From Pseudoalteromonas sp. MM1 (GTDB lineage Bacteria > Pseudomonadota > Gammaproteobacteria > Enterobacterales > Alteromonadaceae): DNA of 64,000 bases. Positions within the stretch are counted from its first letter, which is position 1. Every line of letters begins with the position of its first letter. The notes under the pieces are model-generated. The model did not search any database and was not told the DNA's origin. It saw only the letters and a program-made list of their open reading frames with translations. The stretch is taken from the NCBI RefSeq assembly GCF_030296835.1, contig NZ_AP027922.1, forward strand, positions 2,294,001-2,358,000. The letters are read 5' to 3'. Both the position numbers and the translations under genes were made by a program. Of this stretch, positions 38,378 through 46,705 are shown piece by piece.

Positions 38378-39454
38378 TTACTCTGCCAGCTCTTTTGCTA
38401 TTTCTTCGTGTGTTGATGACCAGGCATTAATTAATGCTTTTACAAGTGATGCTAAAGGTATGGCAAAAAACACGCCCCAAAATCCCCATAAGCCACCAAA
38501 AAATAGTACTGCAACAATTATAAATACCGGGTTTAAGTCAACCGCCTCGGAAAACAACAAGGGCACTAATACATTACCATCGAGCGCCTGAATAATTCCG
38601 TATATTATTAACACCGTCCAAAACTGTGTTTCGATACCAAATTGAAATAACGCCACCGCTGCAACCGGTATGGTAACTAATGCAGCGCCAACAAACGGAA
38701 TTAAAACCGAAAACCCAACCAGTACACCAAGTAACGCTGCATAACGTAAATCAAGTACAGTAAAGGCAATAAACGAGGTGCCACCCACAATTAAAATTTC
38801 GAATACTTTACCGCGAATATAATTCATTATTTGCTGATTCATTTCGTGCCACACTTGCAAAATCAACCGGCGCTGCTGCGGAATAAGCTTAGCGGCACTA
38901 CTTGTAAGCTCAAGCTTGTCTTTAAGCATAAAAAATACCAGTAAAGGTACAAGCACCAAATAAATAAGCCATGCCACAACATCTTTTAACGAAGTGAGTG
39001 AAAACGACACGATAACTTGACCAAACTCCAACGCCTTGGCCTCTACACTGGCTACAATAGCTTGGACCTGCTCGGCATTTATTAAACTAGGGTATTGCTG
39101 TGGTAAGGCCATTAAAAATGACTTCCCTTGCTCTACCATGTGCGGGGTTTCTTGTACTAAATTACTAGTTTGCTTCCAAAGTACTGGGCCAATAACCAAA
39201 ATAAGGGTAAGCATAACCCCGGTAAATATCAGCATCACAATAACAGTGGCACTAAAACGTTTTAAACCAAAGCGCTCTAAGTGCACCACTGGCCAATCAA
39301 GTAAATAAGCAATCACTAATGCTACTAATACAGGAACAATTAACGAGCCAAAAAAGTACAGTAGTGCCACAGAGGCAATGAGTAAAAAAAGTAAGGTGAC
39401 TGAATGAGGATCTGAGAATTTCCTTTCGTACCATGTTTTAACGTATTCAAACAT
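38378..39454 (-). CDS. perM: AI-2E family transporter (PerM-like permease)
   Basis: A 358-residue inner-membrane protein with about 7-8 transmembrane helices in the order typical of the family: two N-terminal helices (TLLFLLIASVALLYFFGSLI), a long central soluble portion, and C-terminal helices with LLGVLVGFSVLIPFVGAAL and LFFGGLWGFWGVFFAIPLA. Members export AI-2 or act as Na+/H+ antiporters; E. coli PerM lies beside bepA, as here. Its start overlaps the TusA-like gene by 8 nt, so they are translationally coupled. Substrate not decidable. Confidence 0.9.
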   Translation of the reverse strand: MFEYVKTWYERKFSDPHSVTLLFLLIASVALLYFFGSLIVPVLVALVIAYLLDWPVVHLERFGLKRFSATVIVMLIFTGVMLTLILVIGPVLWKQTSNLVQETPHMVEQGKSFLMALPQQYPSLINAEQVQAIVASVEAKALEFGQVIVSFSLTSLKDVVAWLIYLVLVPLLVFFMLKDKLELTSSAAKLIPQQRRLILQVWHEMNQQIMNYIRGKVFEILIVGGTSFIAFTVLDLRYAALLGVLVGFSVLIPFVGAALVTIPVAAVALFQFGIETQFWTVLIIYGIIQALDGNVLVPLLFSEAVDLNPVFIIVAVLFFGGLWGFWGVFFAIPLASLVKALINAWSSTHEEIAKELAE

Positions 39455-39665
39455 GCAATGGCTCCACTAGTAGTAGTCCTTGGTATTGATCAAATTTATA
39501 TGTATATGCATTTTTTGTTAAAAAACGCGTAATATCATCTGCGCTTTCGTCGTTATTTATACTAAACGTTATTGCCTTATTAGTTGACTGCGCACTACGA
39601 AGCGCTAATTTAAATTGTACAAACTGTTGTGGGCATTTAAATTTTTTTAAATCGCACTCTAACAT
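39447..39665 (-). CDS. TusA-like sulfur carrier protein
   Basis: A 72-residue protein with the TusA/SirA layout: an early strand, then the Cys-Pro motif KFKCPQQFVQFKLALR (Cys11 as persulfide carrier) followed by a helix, and a later LLLVEPL strand. The region after the CP pair, QQ instead of EP, deviates from canonical TusA. TusA accepts sulfur from IscS for tRNA thiolation or other uses. Here it is coupled to perM and lies upstream of the desulfurase fusion, a possible donor. The assignment rests on motif and length. Confidence 0.75.
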   Translation of the reverse strand: MLECDLKKFKCPQQFVQFKLALRSAQSTNKAITFSINNDESADDITRFLTKNAYTYKFDQYQGLLLVEPLHV

Positions 39666-39812
39666 AACTACTTTACCCGCTAAGTAAAATGAATAATAAG
39701 TCGCATATTGTCGGTCATTGTATTTATAAAATGTGAACAGCAGTAACTTTTTCTTAAAACCACCCCTGCAATGGTTTATCCTTATACCATAATTAGCAGT
39801 AAGGATAAGTTA

Positions 39813-40478
39813 ATGCCTGGCACGCATAATAAAGCGCAACTACCTAGTAATCCAACTCTCAAAGAGATTAATTGGTACAAAAAGCAGATAAACTGGGGAG
39901 AGCTCCCGCCTTTTTATCATCTTGTTGCTTCTTCGGTCAGTGAGTCTGAAGGAATATTGGAGCACGGATTTGATAATGCTGTAAAAAGCTTAATTAATAA
40001 ACGCAATTGGAACTTAGACTTACTTGATGGCTATGAAGATGATTTTGGTGAAATACACACCAAGCATAAGCCGCGTATAGCACTGCACCAAGTATTTACC
40101 GACCGTGGCTTTGAGCTTTGGGCGCAACCCTATGCTAAAGACATTATTATTGATCAGTACGTTAAAGATAACCGCTTTATGGAGTTTAAAGTATGGGATC
40201 CGCATTCAATGAAAAACCTGATCCGCATAAATCAGCTCCATAAGTTTATTGGCTTTTATTTTGAGCGCGGCGACAAGGCCGATAAAGCCATTATTTTACA
40301 TGCACATAAGGTAGTACATAAAATTATTAAATTTTTGCAACAGGAATTGAACGTTGTAAAGCTTGATGGAGTCACAATAAAAGAACTCTACCAATTGTGC
40401 GAAAAAGACAGCCGTGCAAGCAGCGATGAAATTGACATAGCAAAAATTGCCATTGGTGAACAAATTAACAAGGAATAA
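39813..40478 (+). CDS. Conserved protein of unknown function upstream of bepA
   Basis: A 221-residue soluble protein I do not recognise. It is rich in Lys, His and aromatic residues, with no signal peptide. Notable stretches are LKEINWYKKQINWGELPPFYH, LDLLDGYEDDFGE, FELWAQPYAKDIIIDQYV and KVWDPHSMKNLIRI. The frame opens at 39771, but ATG 39813 has a strong AAGGA site 7 nt upstream and is preferred. It ends 1 nt before the bepA ATG, indicating cotranscription with that periplasmic protease. No catalytic motif is evident. Confidence 0.75.
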   Translation: MPGTHNKAQLPSNPTLKEINWYKKQINWGELPPFYHLVASSVSESEGILEHGFDNAVKSLINKRNWNLDLLDGYEDDFGEIHTKHKPRIALHQVFTDRGFELWAQPYAKDIIIDQYVKDNRFMEFKVWDPHSMKNLIRINQLHKFIGFYFERGDKADKAIILHAHKVVHKIIKFLQQELNVVKLDGVTIKELYQLCEKDSRASSDEIDIAKIAIGEQINKE

Positions 40479-40479
40479 A

Positions 40480-41937
40480 ATGCAGCTAAAATCAGCCTTT
40501 ATCACTTTATGCAGTGCCGCGCTTACCTTTAGCCTACTGGTTAGTGAGCCGTTAAAGGCACAAACAAACTTTACGCTACCGGATTTAGGCACGTCTGCGC
40601 TACAAGTTTTGCCACTTGAAAAAGAACAAGCCATTGGCGAAGTGATGATGATGCAAATAAGAGGCTCATCACCGGTAGTAAACGACCCCGTTTTAGACGA
40701 ATACTTAACCACACTTGGCCGAAAACTAGTAGCTAATGCAAACGACGTGCGTTTTCCTTTTTCTTTTTTTTGGGTAAATAACAACGAAATTAACGCCTTT
40801 GCTTTTTACGGCGGGCATGTTGGTGTGCATACTGGGCTTATTGCGCAATCAGATAACGAAAGCCAATTTGCCTCTGTACTTGGGCACGAAATAGCGCACG
40901 TAACTCAGCGCCATTTAGCTCGTCGTATTCAGCAACAGCAAGACAACAGCGCACTGACTATTGCGGGCATGATAGCCGGTATATTAGCCACCGTTGTGGC
41001 TCCCGATGCAGGTATTGCTATTATTTCGGCTAACCAAACTCAAGCTGCGTTTAGCCAACTAACTCACAGCCGTGCTGCCGAGCAAGAAGCCGACAGAATT
41101 GGTATGCAAACCCTTAATAACGCCGGTTTTGACGCCCGCGCATCGAGTGAGTTTTTAACTAAACTTGCAGCGCAAATAAGATATAAGTACAAGCCACCCG
41201 CTTTTTTACTCACTCACCCCTTACCAGAGAGCCGTGTATCTGACGTACGCCTGCGTGCAGAGCAATACCCTGTACGCCATTTAAACCCAAGCCTTGAGTT
41301 TAATTTAGCAAAAAGCCGTGTACTTGCCCGTTATGCCAACAAACCCGAAAATGCCGAAGCGTTGTTTAAAAAGTTAATGCGCGAAAACAGTTACAACAAT
41401 ACCGCGCTTAAATACGGCTTGGGCATAAGCTTACTTGATCAAGATAAACTAGATGAAGCCGCCGAAATTTTAGAGCCGCTATTAGCGCAAAACCCTAAAA
41501 ATTTATTTTATATCGATACCCATACCGATTTACTAATAGCGCAAAAAAAAGCCGACGAGGCCGTAAAGTTTTTGGCTGAACTAAACAACTATCGCCCTAA
41601 CAACCAAGTTATTACTTTAAACTATGCAAATGCGGCACTAGAGGCTGAACAGTTTGAATTAGCTGAAAACATTTTAAAAAGCTTTTTACTTGAAAAGCCC
41701 GATCATAGCTTAGGCAAACAGCTATTAGCCGATGCCTATAAAAAACAAGACAAGCTTGCTGCTTATCACGAAGCCAATGCTGATGTGTTATCGCAATATG
41801 GCGCGTATATTAAAGCCGCAGACGAAATCCAAAAAGCACTTAACTTCGTAGAACCCACTGAGCTGGTTAAACAGCAACGCTTAAAAGCCTTGCTCACTCA
41901 GTATCGCCGTTTACAAAAAGAGCTGGCAAGACTTTAA
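40480..41937 (+). CDS. bepA: Outer-membrane-assembly metalloprotease/chaperone BepA (M48 with TPR)
   Basis: A periplasmic zinc protease that helps LptD and other outer-membrane proteins fold or be degraded. From ATG 40480 (AAGGA site just upstream) the product is 485 residues, with signal peptide MQLKSAFITLCSAALTFSLL, the M48 motif LGHEIAHVTQRHLARR near residue 140, the third zinc ligand in AAEQEADRIG, and about four C-terminal TPR units. Upstream TTG (40447) is within the preceding gene and unlikely. The order bepA, ArsC-like is as in E. coli yfgC-yfgD. Confidence 0.95.
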   Translation: MQLKSAFITLCSAALTFSLLVSEPLKAQTNFTLPDLGTSALQVLPLEKEQAIGEVMMMQIRGSSPVVNDPVLDEYLTTLGRKLVANANDVRFPFSFFWVNNNEINAFAFYGGHVGVHTGLIAQSDNESQFASVLGHEIAHVTQRHLARRIQQQQDNSALTIAGMIAGILATVVAPDAGIAIISANQTQAAFSQLTHSRAAEQEADRIGMQTLNNAGFDARASSEFLTKLAAQIRYKYKPPAFLLTHPLPESRVSDVRLRAEQYPVRHLNPSLEFNLAKSRVLARYANKPENAEALFKKLMRENSYNNTALKYGLGISLLDQDKLDEAAEILEPLLAQNPKNLFYIDTHTDLLIAQKKADEAVKFLAELNNYRPNNQVITLNYANAALEAEQFELAENILKSFLLEKPDHSLGKQLLADAYKKQDKLAAYHEANADVLSQYGAYIKAADEIQKALNFVEPTELVKQQRLKALLTQYRRLQKELARL

Positions 41938-41991
41938 GTCTGTCAGCGCTTGCCCTAAAATAGCGGCAAATTACATTTTGGAACTCATTGT

Positions 41992-42339
41992 ATGTCAGTT
42001 ACTATTTATCATAATCCACGTTGTTCTAAGTCGCGTGAAACTCTAGCATTACTTGAACAAAATAGCGTAACACCACGCGTAGTAGAGTATTTAAAAACAC
42101 CGCTTAACCATGAACAAATTAGCCAACTTTTAGAACAATTAGGCTTCAGCTCAGCTCGCCAGCTAATGCGCACAAAAGAAGATGCATACAAAGCGCTTAA
42201 CCTAAAAGAAGAAACCAACGAGTCAGTGCTAATAAACGCCATGGTAGACAACCCTAAACTTATTGAACGCCCTATTGTACAAAACAACGGTAAAGCAGCC
42301 CTTGGCCGCCCGCCTGAAAACGTATTAAGCGTATTATAA
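41992..42339 (+). CDS. ArsC/YfgD family thioredoxin-fold reductase
   Basis: A 115-residue ArsC-type protein. The active-site Cys lies in YHNPRCSKSRETL near residue 11; the RPIV and ALGRPPENV segments match glutaredoxin-dependent arsenate reductases. No ars operon is near; its place after bepA mirrors E. coli yfgD, whose link to arsenate is unproven. The stop overlaps the wrbA start (TAATG). Confidence 0.9.
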   Translation: MSVTIYHNPRCSKSRETLALLEQNSVTPRVVEYLKTPLNHEQISQLLEQLGFSSARQLMRTKEDAYKALNLKEETNESVLINAMVDNPKLIERPIVQNNGKAALGRPPENVLSVL

Positions 42340-42893
42340 TGACGACCCGCATTGTTGTTCTGTACCACTCAAGCCATGGCTCGGTTGAGGCTATGGCGCA
42401 CGAAATAGCCGAATCTATAGAGCAACAGGGTGCCACAGCCGAGTTGCGTACCTTTGTTGCTAAAAATCCGCACGATATAGTCATTACCAAAGATGATTTA
42501 ATCAATTGTGACGGCCTTGCTTTTGGCACCCCTACCCGCTTTGGTATGATGGCATCGCAAGCAAAAACATTTTGGGAAACCACCAGCGATCTGTGGCTAA
42601 AAGGCCAGTTAATAGATAAACCGGCCTGTGTGTTTTCATCGTCAAGCAGTATGCATGGCGGCAATGAAGCCACCTTACTTAATTTATCATTGCCACTACT
42701 ACACCATGGTATGATGTTATTAGGGGTACCTTACGAAGTACCAGAGTTACTAGCTACGCAAACCGGCGGCACACCTTACGGGGCAACACATGTAGCCGGC
42801 AGCAGCAATACTAATACCTTAAGTAAAGATGAAATTAAAATATGCCAAAGCGTTGGTAAACGCCTCACTCACATTGCGAGAAAACTTCAATGA
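42339..42893 (+). CDS. wrbA: NAD(P)H:quinone oxidoreductase WrbA (flavodoxin fold)
   Basis: A 184-residue WrbA-type FMN protein reducing quinones by two electrons. It opens TRIVVLYHSSHGSVEAMAHE (phosphate-binding loop SSHGSVEA), has LAFGTPTRFGMMASQ and the FSSSSSMHGGNEATLL block of the family. It overlaps the ArsC-like gene by 1 nt and the DUF2069 gene by 4 nt, giving a tight four-gene unit with bepA. The role is probably protection against oxidative stress. Confidence 0.93.
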   Translation: MTTRIVVLYHSSHGSVEAMAHEIAESIEQQGATAELRTFVAKNPHDIVITKDDLINCDGLAFGTPTRFGMMASQAKTFWETTSDLWLKGQLIDKPACVFSSSSSMHGGNEATLLNLSLPLLHHGMMLLGVPYEVPELLATQTGGTPYGATHVAGSSNTNTLSKDEIKICQSVGKRLTHIARKLQ

Positions 42894-43333
42894 ATACCGC
42901 TGACACCCCTGCTAAAAAGCCGATTACTGTAAAATTTCAGCGCACCGCTATATTTGGCTATATGGGTTTATTACTTTTATTTCCACTGTGGATGTACTTT
43001 GTACCTCCGCTAAATGGCAACGCAAGTTTTGTATCGCTGTTTGTGCCTATTATTCCTTTACTGTTGCCCTTAAGAGGCTTTATTAAAGACAACACCTACA
43101 CTTACGCATGGGCTAACTTTGTTGTTATGTTGTACTTTATACACGGCTTGACCATGTTATGGGCTGCACCTGATGAGCTAATATGGGTGTTATTAGAGCT
43201 TGTGTTTGCCTCTGCCATGTTTATTGGCTGCACGTATTACGCAAGGCACCGTGGGCAAGAGCAAGGCTTAAAAATACGTAAGCTTAAAGAAGAGCTCGCA
43301 GAGGAAAAAGCAGCTAACGAATACAATAAATAA
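42890..43333 (+). CDS. DUF2069 membrane protein
   Basis: A 147-residue inner-membrane protein with four hydrophobic helices (about 20-40, 48-65, 73-95 and 100-118) and a charged C-terminal helix (GLKIRKLKEELAEEKAANE). DUF2069 proteins commonly follow wrbA in gammaproteobacteria, as here, with a 4-nt ATGA overlap. Function unknown. Confidence 0.9.
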   Translation: MNTADTPAKKPITVKFQRTAIFGYMGLLLLFPLWMYFVPPLNGNASFVSLFVPIIPLLLPLRGFIKDNTYTYAWANFVVMLYFIHGLTMLWAAPDELIWVLLELVFASAMFIGCTYYARHRGQEQGLKIRKLKEELAEEKAANEYNK

Positions 43334-43376
43334 TGCTTATTCGCAAAATTAGTTATTTAAGCTGAAAGTTGAAATA

Positions 43377-43585
43377 ATACCAATCCGGATAAATAAGTGA
43401 TCTATTTTGAGGATGGAAAAACGTGTTGATAGCAAGGCAAAAAATTCGCTATTTAGTTGTTCTCGGCAATTGCTCCTGCATTGCTCTACCTTCTGCATCC
43501 ATGCAGTCGTAAATGAGAGTTTTTTAACGCAGATAGCGACACGTTTAGCCCCGCAAAATGAATAGATATTATTGCGGATTGGTAT
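43377..43585. repeat. Dispersed palindromic element, copy A2 (with internal insertion)
   Basis: About 209 bp bounded by a perfect 11-bp terminal inverted repeat (ATACCAATCCG / CGGATTGGTAT). The body matches copies at 15171 and 57716, but near its centre this copy carries about 47 extra bases after AGTTGTTCT. It lies just after the DUF2069 gene and could be part of that transcript's 3' end. Confidence 0.9.
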
Positions 43586-43601
43586 AACAGCTTATACACA
43601 C

Positions 43602-43643
43602 AAAAAAACGCGCTTAACATAACAATGTAAGCACGTTTTTTTC
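43602..43643. terminator. Terminator between DUF2069 gene and ankyrin gene
   Basis: An imperfect stem (AAAAAACG, CTTA pairing to TAAG, CGTTTTTT) with a long T-run on the plus strand and an A-run on the other, serving two convergent genes. Confidence 0.7.
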
Positions 43644-43663
43644 GGCTTTTAGTTTGCTAAGCG

Positions 43664-45001
43664 TTATACCAATTCGCTCAGCGCAGCGAGAGCAACTATA
43701 CTGGCTAATCCAAGCTGTGCTATTAAGCTCAACAACGAAAAAACTCGCAACACAAATAATCCCCACGGGTGCTTTATATGCGGATAGAGCGCACAGCGCT
43801 TTAAACTCGCCGCAAAGAAAAAACACACCGATGCAATCAATGTAAAAATTAAAGTCAGTTCACTTTTTATGGCAATGCTTTCATCAAAAAAGAAATAGAG
43901 CTGCAATGGCAATAAAATAGTGACAATGGCGTGTAAGGCGTGCACCTTTTTAATACGGTTAAATTGCCCTTCTGGCGAAAGCTCTTTTATACCAAAGTCA
44001 CGTTCAAGGCATTTAACTAAATTAGTTGCTTTTATACTTACTGCTAACCGGTAACAGCTTAAGCCCTCGTTATTACGTGCTCTAAAGTCGTAACCTGCTT
44101 TTAGTAATAACACCATTAACGTTTCGTTTTTGGCCAGTACTGCATAATGCAGTGCAGTATTACCTAAGGTGTCTTGCGCTTTTTGATCTTGTTTAGAAAG
44201 CAATGTTTCTATCACATTTACATAGCCTTTTTCGGCTGCCCACATAAATGCTGTTTTATTGTTTTCATCAGCCAAGGTACCGGTAGCACCTTGCTCAATA
44301 AAACGCATCGCCATGGTTTGCTTTGCGCTTTTTTGACTTAAATGAGCAAGTAATGCTTTTTCAAGCAATACAATAGAATCAACATCAGGCGATACTTGCG
44401 TTAACAGCGTAAAATAGTCTTTACCGTTTGCTACTTTTTGACTGGCAAGCTCTGTAAGTTCATTTAAATCGGCGACCGATTCAGGTAAAAAAGCACTTAA
44501 ACGCTCTCTAAAATCAACTTCTTGCCAGAGCGCTAGTGTATCGTGTGCACTTAATTTACTACCACTGTTTAGGGCATGTTCTATTAAAGAGAAATAGCGT
44601 TTACTAAATAATAAGCTAAACAACGAAAGGGGTGTATCAAGTGCGTTTTGCGCCGCCACACTGGCGTATTTTTCTAAGCGCTGGCACAGCATTAGTGCCA
44701 TGGACTCGCTGGTGTATTCGTTATCTAAATAATGATTTTTGACAGCAGCAATGTAAGCGTGCGCATCTTCGTCATATTCACTAATATGCTGAAAATAACA
44801 CTCTTCAAAGGGTTCAAGCGGGGTTAACCATATCAAATAGTAAATGGGTGGTAGCACCGTGGTGCATACACCGTCATCTTCAATAGTAGAACGACATGCA
44901 GGCCAAGCTTCTAAAGCATCTAAAATAAAGGCACCGTTTTGTTCTACAAGTCCTTTAATAAGTAATGGGTATTCCTTTGGCCAAATCAGTACATTTTCCA
45001 T
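43664..45001 (-). CDS. Ankyrin-repeat protein with C-terminal membrane helices
   Basis: A 445-residue protein. Residues 1-220 form a helical region I cannot classify; residues about 225-345 contain ankyrin repeats (NKTAFMWAAEKGYVNVIETLL; LGNTALHYAVLAKNETLMVLLLKAGYDF; GLSCYRLAVS). Residues about 358-445 hold three to four transmembrane helices. The ankyrin part should face the cytoplasm and bind protein partners. The last codons and stop (GAATTGGTATAA) coincide with the terminus motif of the dispersed element at 43377, so the C-terminus may derive from a repeat end. Monocistronic. Confidence 0.82.
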   Translation of the reverse strand: MENVLIWPKEYPLLIKGLVEQNGAFILDALEAWPACRSTIEDDGVCTTVLPPIYYLIWLTPLEPFEECYFQHISEYDEDAHAYIAAVKNHYLDNEYTSESMALMLCQRLEKYASVAAQNALDTPLSLFSLLFSKRYFSLIEHALNSGSKLSAHDTLALWQEVDFRERLSAFLPESVADLNELTELASQKVANGKDYFTLLTQVSPDVDSIVLLEKALLAHLSQKSAKQTMAMRFIEQGATGTLADENNKTAFMWAAEKGYVNVIETLLSKQDQKAQDTLGNTALHYAVLAKNETLMVLLLKAGYDFRARNNEGLSCYRLAVSIKATNLVKCLERDFGIKELSPEGQFNRIKKVHALHAIVTILLPLQLYFFFDESIAIKSELTLIFTLIASVCFFFAASLKRCALYPHIKHPWGLFVLRVFSLLSLIAQLGLASIVALAALSELV

Positions 45002-45140
45002 TAAAACAGCACAACTCCAGTGTAGCTTGATGAGGCGTCAGTTATAGCAGTTTTTAGCTGACACCACGCTTAATCGACGTGGTGATATTCTATCACACCT
45101 TTTTTTTGCTGCGAGCTTAAAGTAGATGAATATTAAGAAA

Positions 45141-45181
45141 ATATAAAAGCAGCCAATACACTAAAGTGCGGCTGCTTTTTT
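45141..45181 (-). terminator. Intrinsic terminator downstream of the MlaC-like gene
   Basis: A 10-bp stem AAAAGCAGCC / GGCTGCTTTT with a 15-nt loop just past the mlaC-like stop; T-rich on both sides. Confidence 0.75.
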
Positions 45182-45211
45182 GGTTGGAGGGGGTCTTAAT
45201 CAGGGAGTGAA

Positions 45212-45805
45212 CTATTTATTTTTTAGTTCACTAATTACTTGCTCTAAGCCAACATCAGAAATACGTTGAATAATCTCTTTTTGCTTAGCGCTTAAAAGCG
45301 AAATACCTTCGGCAACAATGTCGTATACTTTCCATTGCTGGTCTTTACCTTGGCGCAGCTTAAAATGCAGATCAATCACAGGCGCGTTTGGCTCAATAAT
45401 TTGCGTTTTAACCGTAGCGTACTCAGAGTCGCTTTTAGCGGTATCTTGTTCAAATACCACTTGCTGGCCGGTGTACTTCATAAGCGCACCTGCGTAAGTG
45501 CCTGTTAAATAATGCTCTACTGCATCAATAAAGCGTACAGCTTGCTCACGCTCAATACCTTTTATGTGTTTACCAAGCAATTTAAACGACACAAACTTAA
45601 TATCTATATTTGGCATTAAACGCGTCTCTACAATGCGCGCCATATCGGCTTTACTCGCATCACCTTTTGCATTTACTTTAGCAATGTCGCTAAAAAGTGT
45701 GTCTGCAACGCCCTCAAGCATATGTTGAGGTGACTGCGATGTTTGCGCAAATAACGCGCTACTAAATAAGGTGGCAGCAATAAATAAAGTGTTAAAAAGT
45801 TTCAT
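45212..45805 (-). CDS. MlaC/Ttg2D-family periplasmic phospholipid-binding protein
   Basis: MlaC carries phospholipids across the periplasm between MlaA and MlaFEDB to keep outer-membrane asymmetry. The 197-residue precursor starts MKLFNTLFIAATLFSSALFA with a signal peptide, and shows family stretches ARIVETRLMPNIDIKFVSFKLLG, VEHYLTGTYAGAL and YDIVAEGISLLSAKQKE. No mlaFEDB genes are adjacent, unlike in E. coli, so this is either an extra copy or a separated one. ATG 45805 is preferred to 45817 because the signal peptide then begins at residue 1. Confidence 0.86.
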   Translation of the reverse strand: MKLFNTLFIAATLFSSALFAQTSQSPQHMLEGVADTLFSDIAKVNAKGDASKADMARIVETRLMPNIDIKFVSFKLLGKHIKGIEREQAVRFIDAVEHYLTGTYAGALMKYTGQQVVFEQDTAKSDSEYATVKTQIIEPNAPVIDLHFKLRQGKDQQWKVYDIVAEGISLLSAKQKEIIQRISDVGLEQVISELKNK

Positions 45806-46051
45806 AAGCGTGACCATGTGTGTGATTAAGATGTAGCTAAATTACGCGATTTTAACTCTTAAAAAAAGACACAAAAATGCACCTTATTAATGCCAAATTG
45901 GCACCAATAAAATAAACTATTTAATTTCAGTCAGTTAAGCATTCCCTGTTAACACCCTATAAACAAGCGGTATTTTGTCCTCATTGAAAATGTAAATACC
46001 CCGCCCTTATCATTTAATTACTAATTCGACTCACACAGCAATTTGGCAGTT

Positions 46052-46588
46052 ATGAAAACGGTATATAAAACTTTCACTATTACTTTATTTTTAATTATTT
46101 CAGTATGGGGTAAATCGGCGTTTGCACAGTCTAATCACGGTTACGCCGTAGATATTCTCAAAGGCGAAGGCAACGTGAATGGCGTTAAGCTGGCTTATCA
46201 ATATCATGCCCCTAGCTTACAAAACTTAGTAGGCGATGCGCGCTTTTATTTTGAAACCAGCGTTAATATGTGGGAATACCGCCATGGTGACAACTCGCAA
46301 TCTAATCTTGTGTTGGCTATGTCGCCCGTGCTGCAATTTCCTGCTTTTAGTTTTCATAATACCCCGTTTTATATTGAGGCAGGTATTGGTGTATCGCTTA
46401 TTGATGAGACTAAATTTGCGGGTAAAAACATTAGCACTCACTATCAATTTGAAGACCGTATTGGACTAGTTGCAGACTTTGGCCACACTAACGTAGCGCT
46501 TCGGGTTATTCATTACTCAAACGCCGGATTTAAAGAGCCTAATCCGGGTTTAAACTTTTTAACGCTTTCAGTGGCAAGGCGCTTTTAA
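46052..46588 (+). CDS. pagL: Lipid A 3-O-deacylase PagL-like outer membrane enzyme
   Basis: Removes the 3-O-linked acyl chain of lipid A at the outer membrane. The 178-residue precursor has a signal peptide (MKTVYKTFTITLFLIISVW, ending SAFA), a small beta-barrel pattern of alternating residues, and the catalytic motif HYSNAGFKEPNPG, where His and Ser belong to the His-Ser-Glu triad, and an aromatic C-terminal residue (Phe) for Bam recognition. The frame opens with TTG 46043, but ATG 46052 gives the proper signal peptide. Monocistronic. Confidence 0.9.
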   Translation: MKTVYKTFTITLFLIISVWGKSAFAQSNHGYAVDILKGEGNVNGVKLAYQYHAPSLQNLVGDARFYFETSVNMWEYRHGDNSQSNLVLAMSPVLQFPAFSFHNTPFYIEAGIGVSLIDETKFAGKNISTHYQFEDRIGLVADFGHTNVALRVIHYSNAGFKEPNPGLNFLTLSVARRF

Positions 46589-46657
46589 TATATCCTCGCA
46601 ACGAGTATCAATTTACCACTTAAAAATGTTAAGCATTAGGGTAAATTGAAATAACTA

Positions 46658-46690
46658 GTAAAAAAGCCCTGATAAATCAGGGCTTTTTAT
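46658..46690. terminator. Bidirectional terminator between pagL and the YjiH-type gene
   Basis: A strong stem AAAAAGCCCTGAT / ATCAGGGCTTTTT with A- and T-runs, between convergent genes. Confidence 0.88.
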
Positions 46691-46705
46691 AATTAAAATA
46701 CGCTA

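Noticed and set aside
41992..42339. Arsenic resistance operon
   Set aside because: Only the ArsC-like gene is present, within the conserved bepA-wrbA arrangement; no arsB, arsR or acr3.
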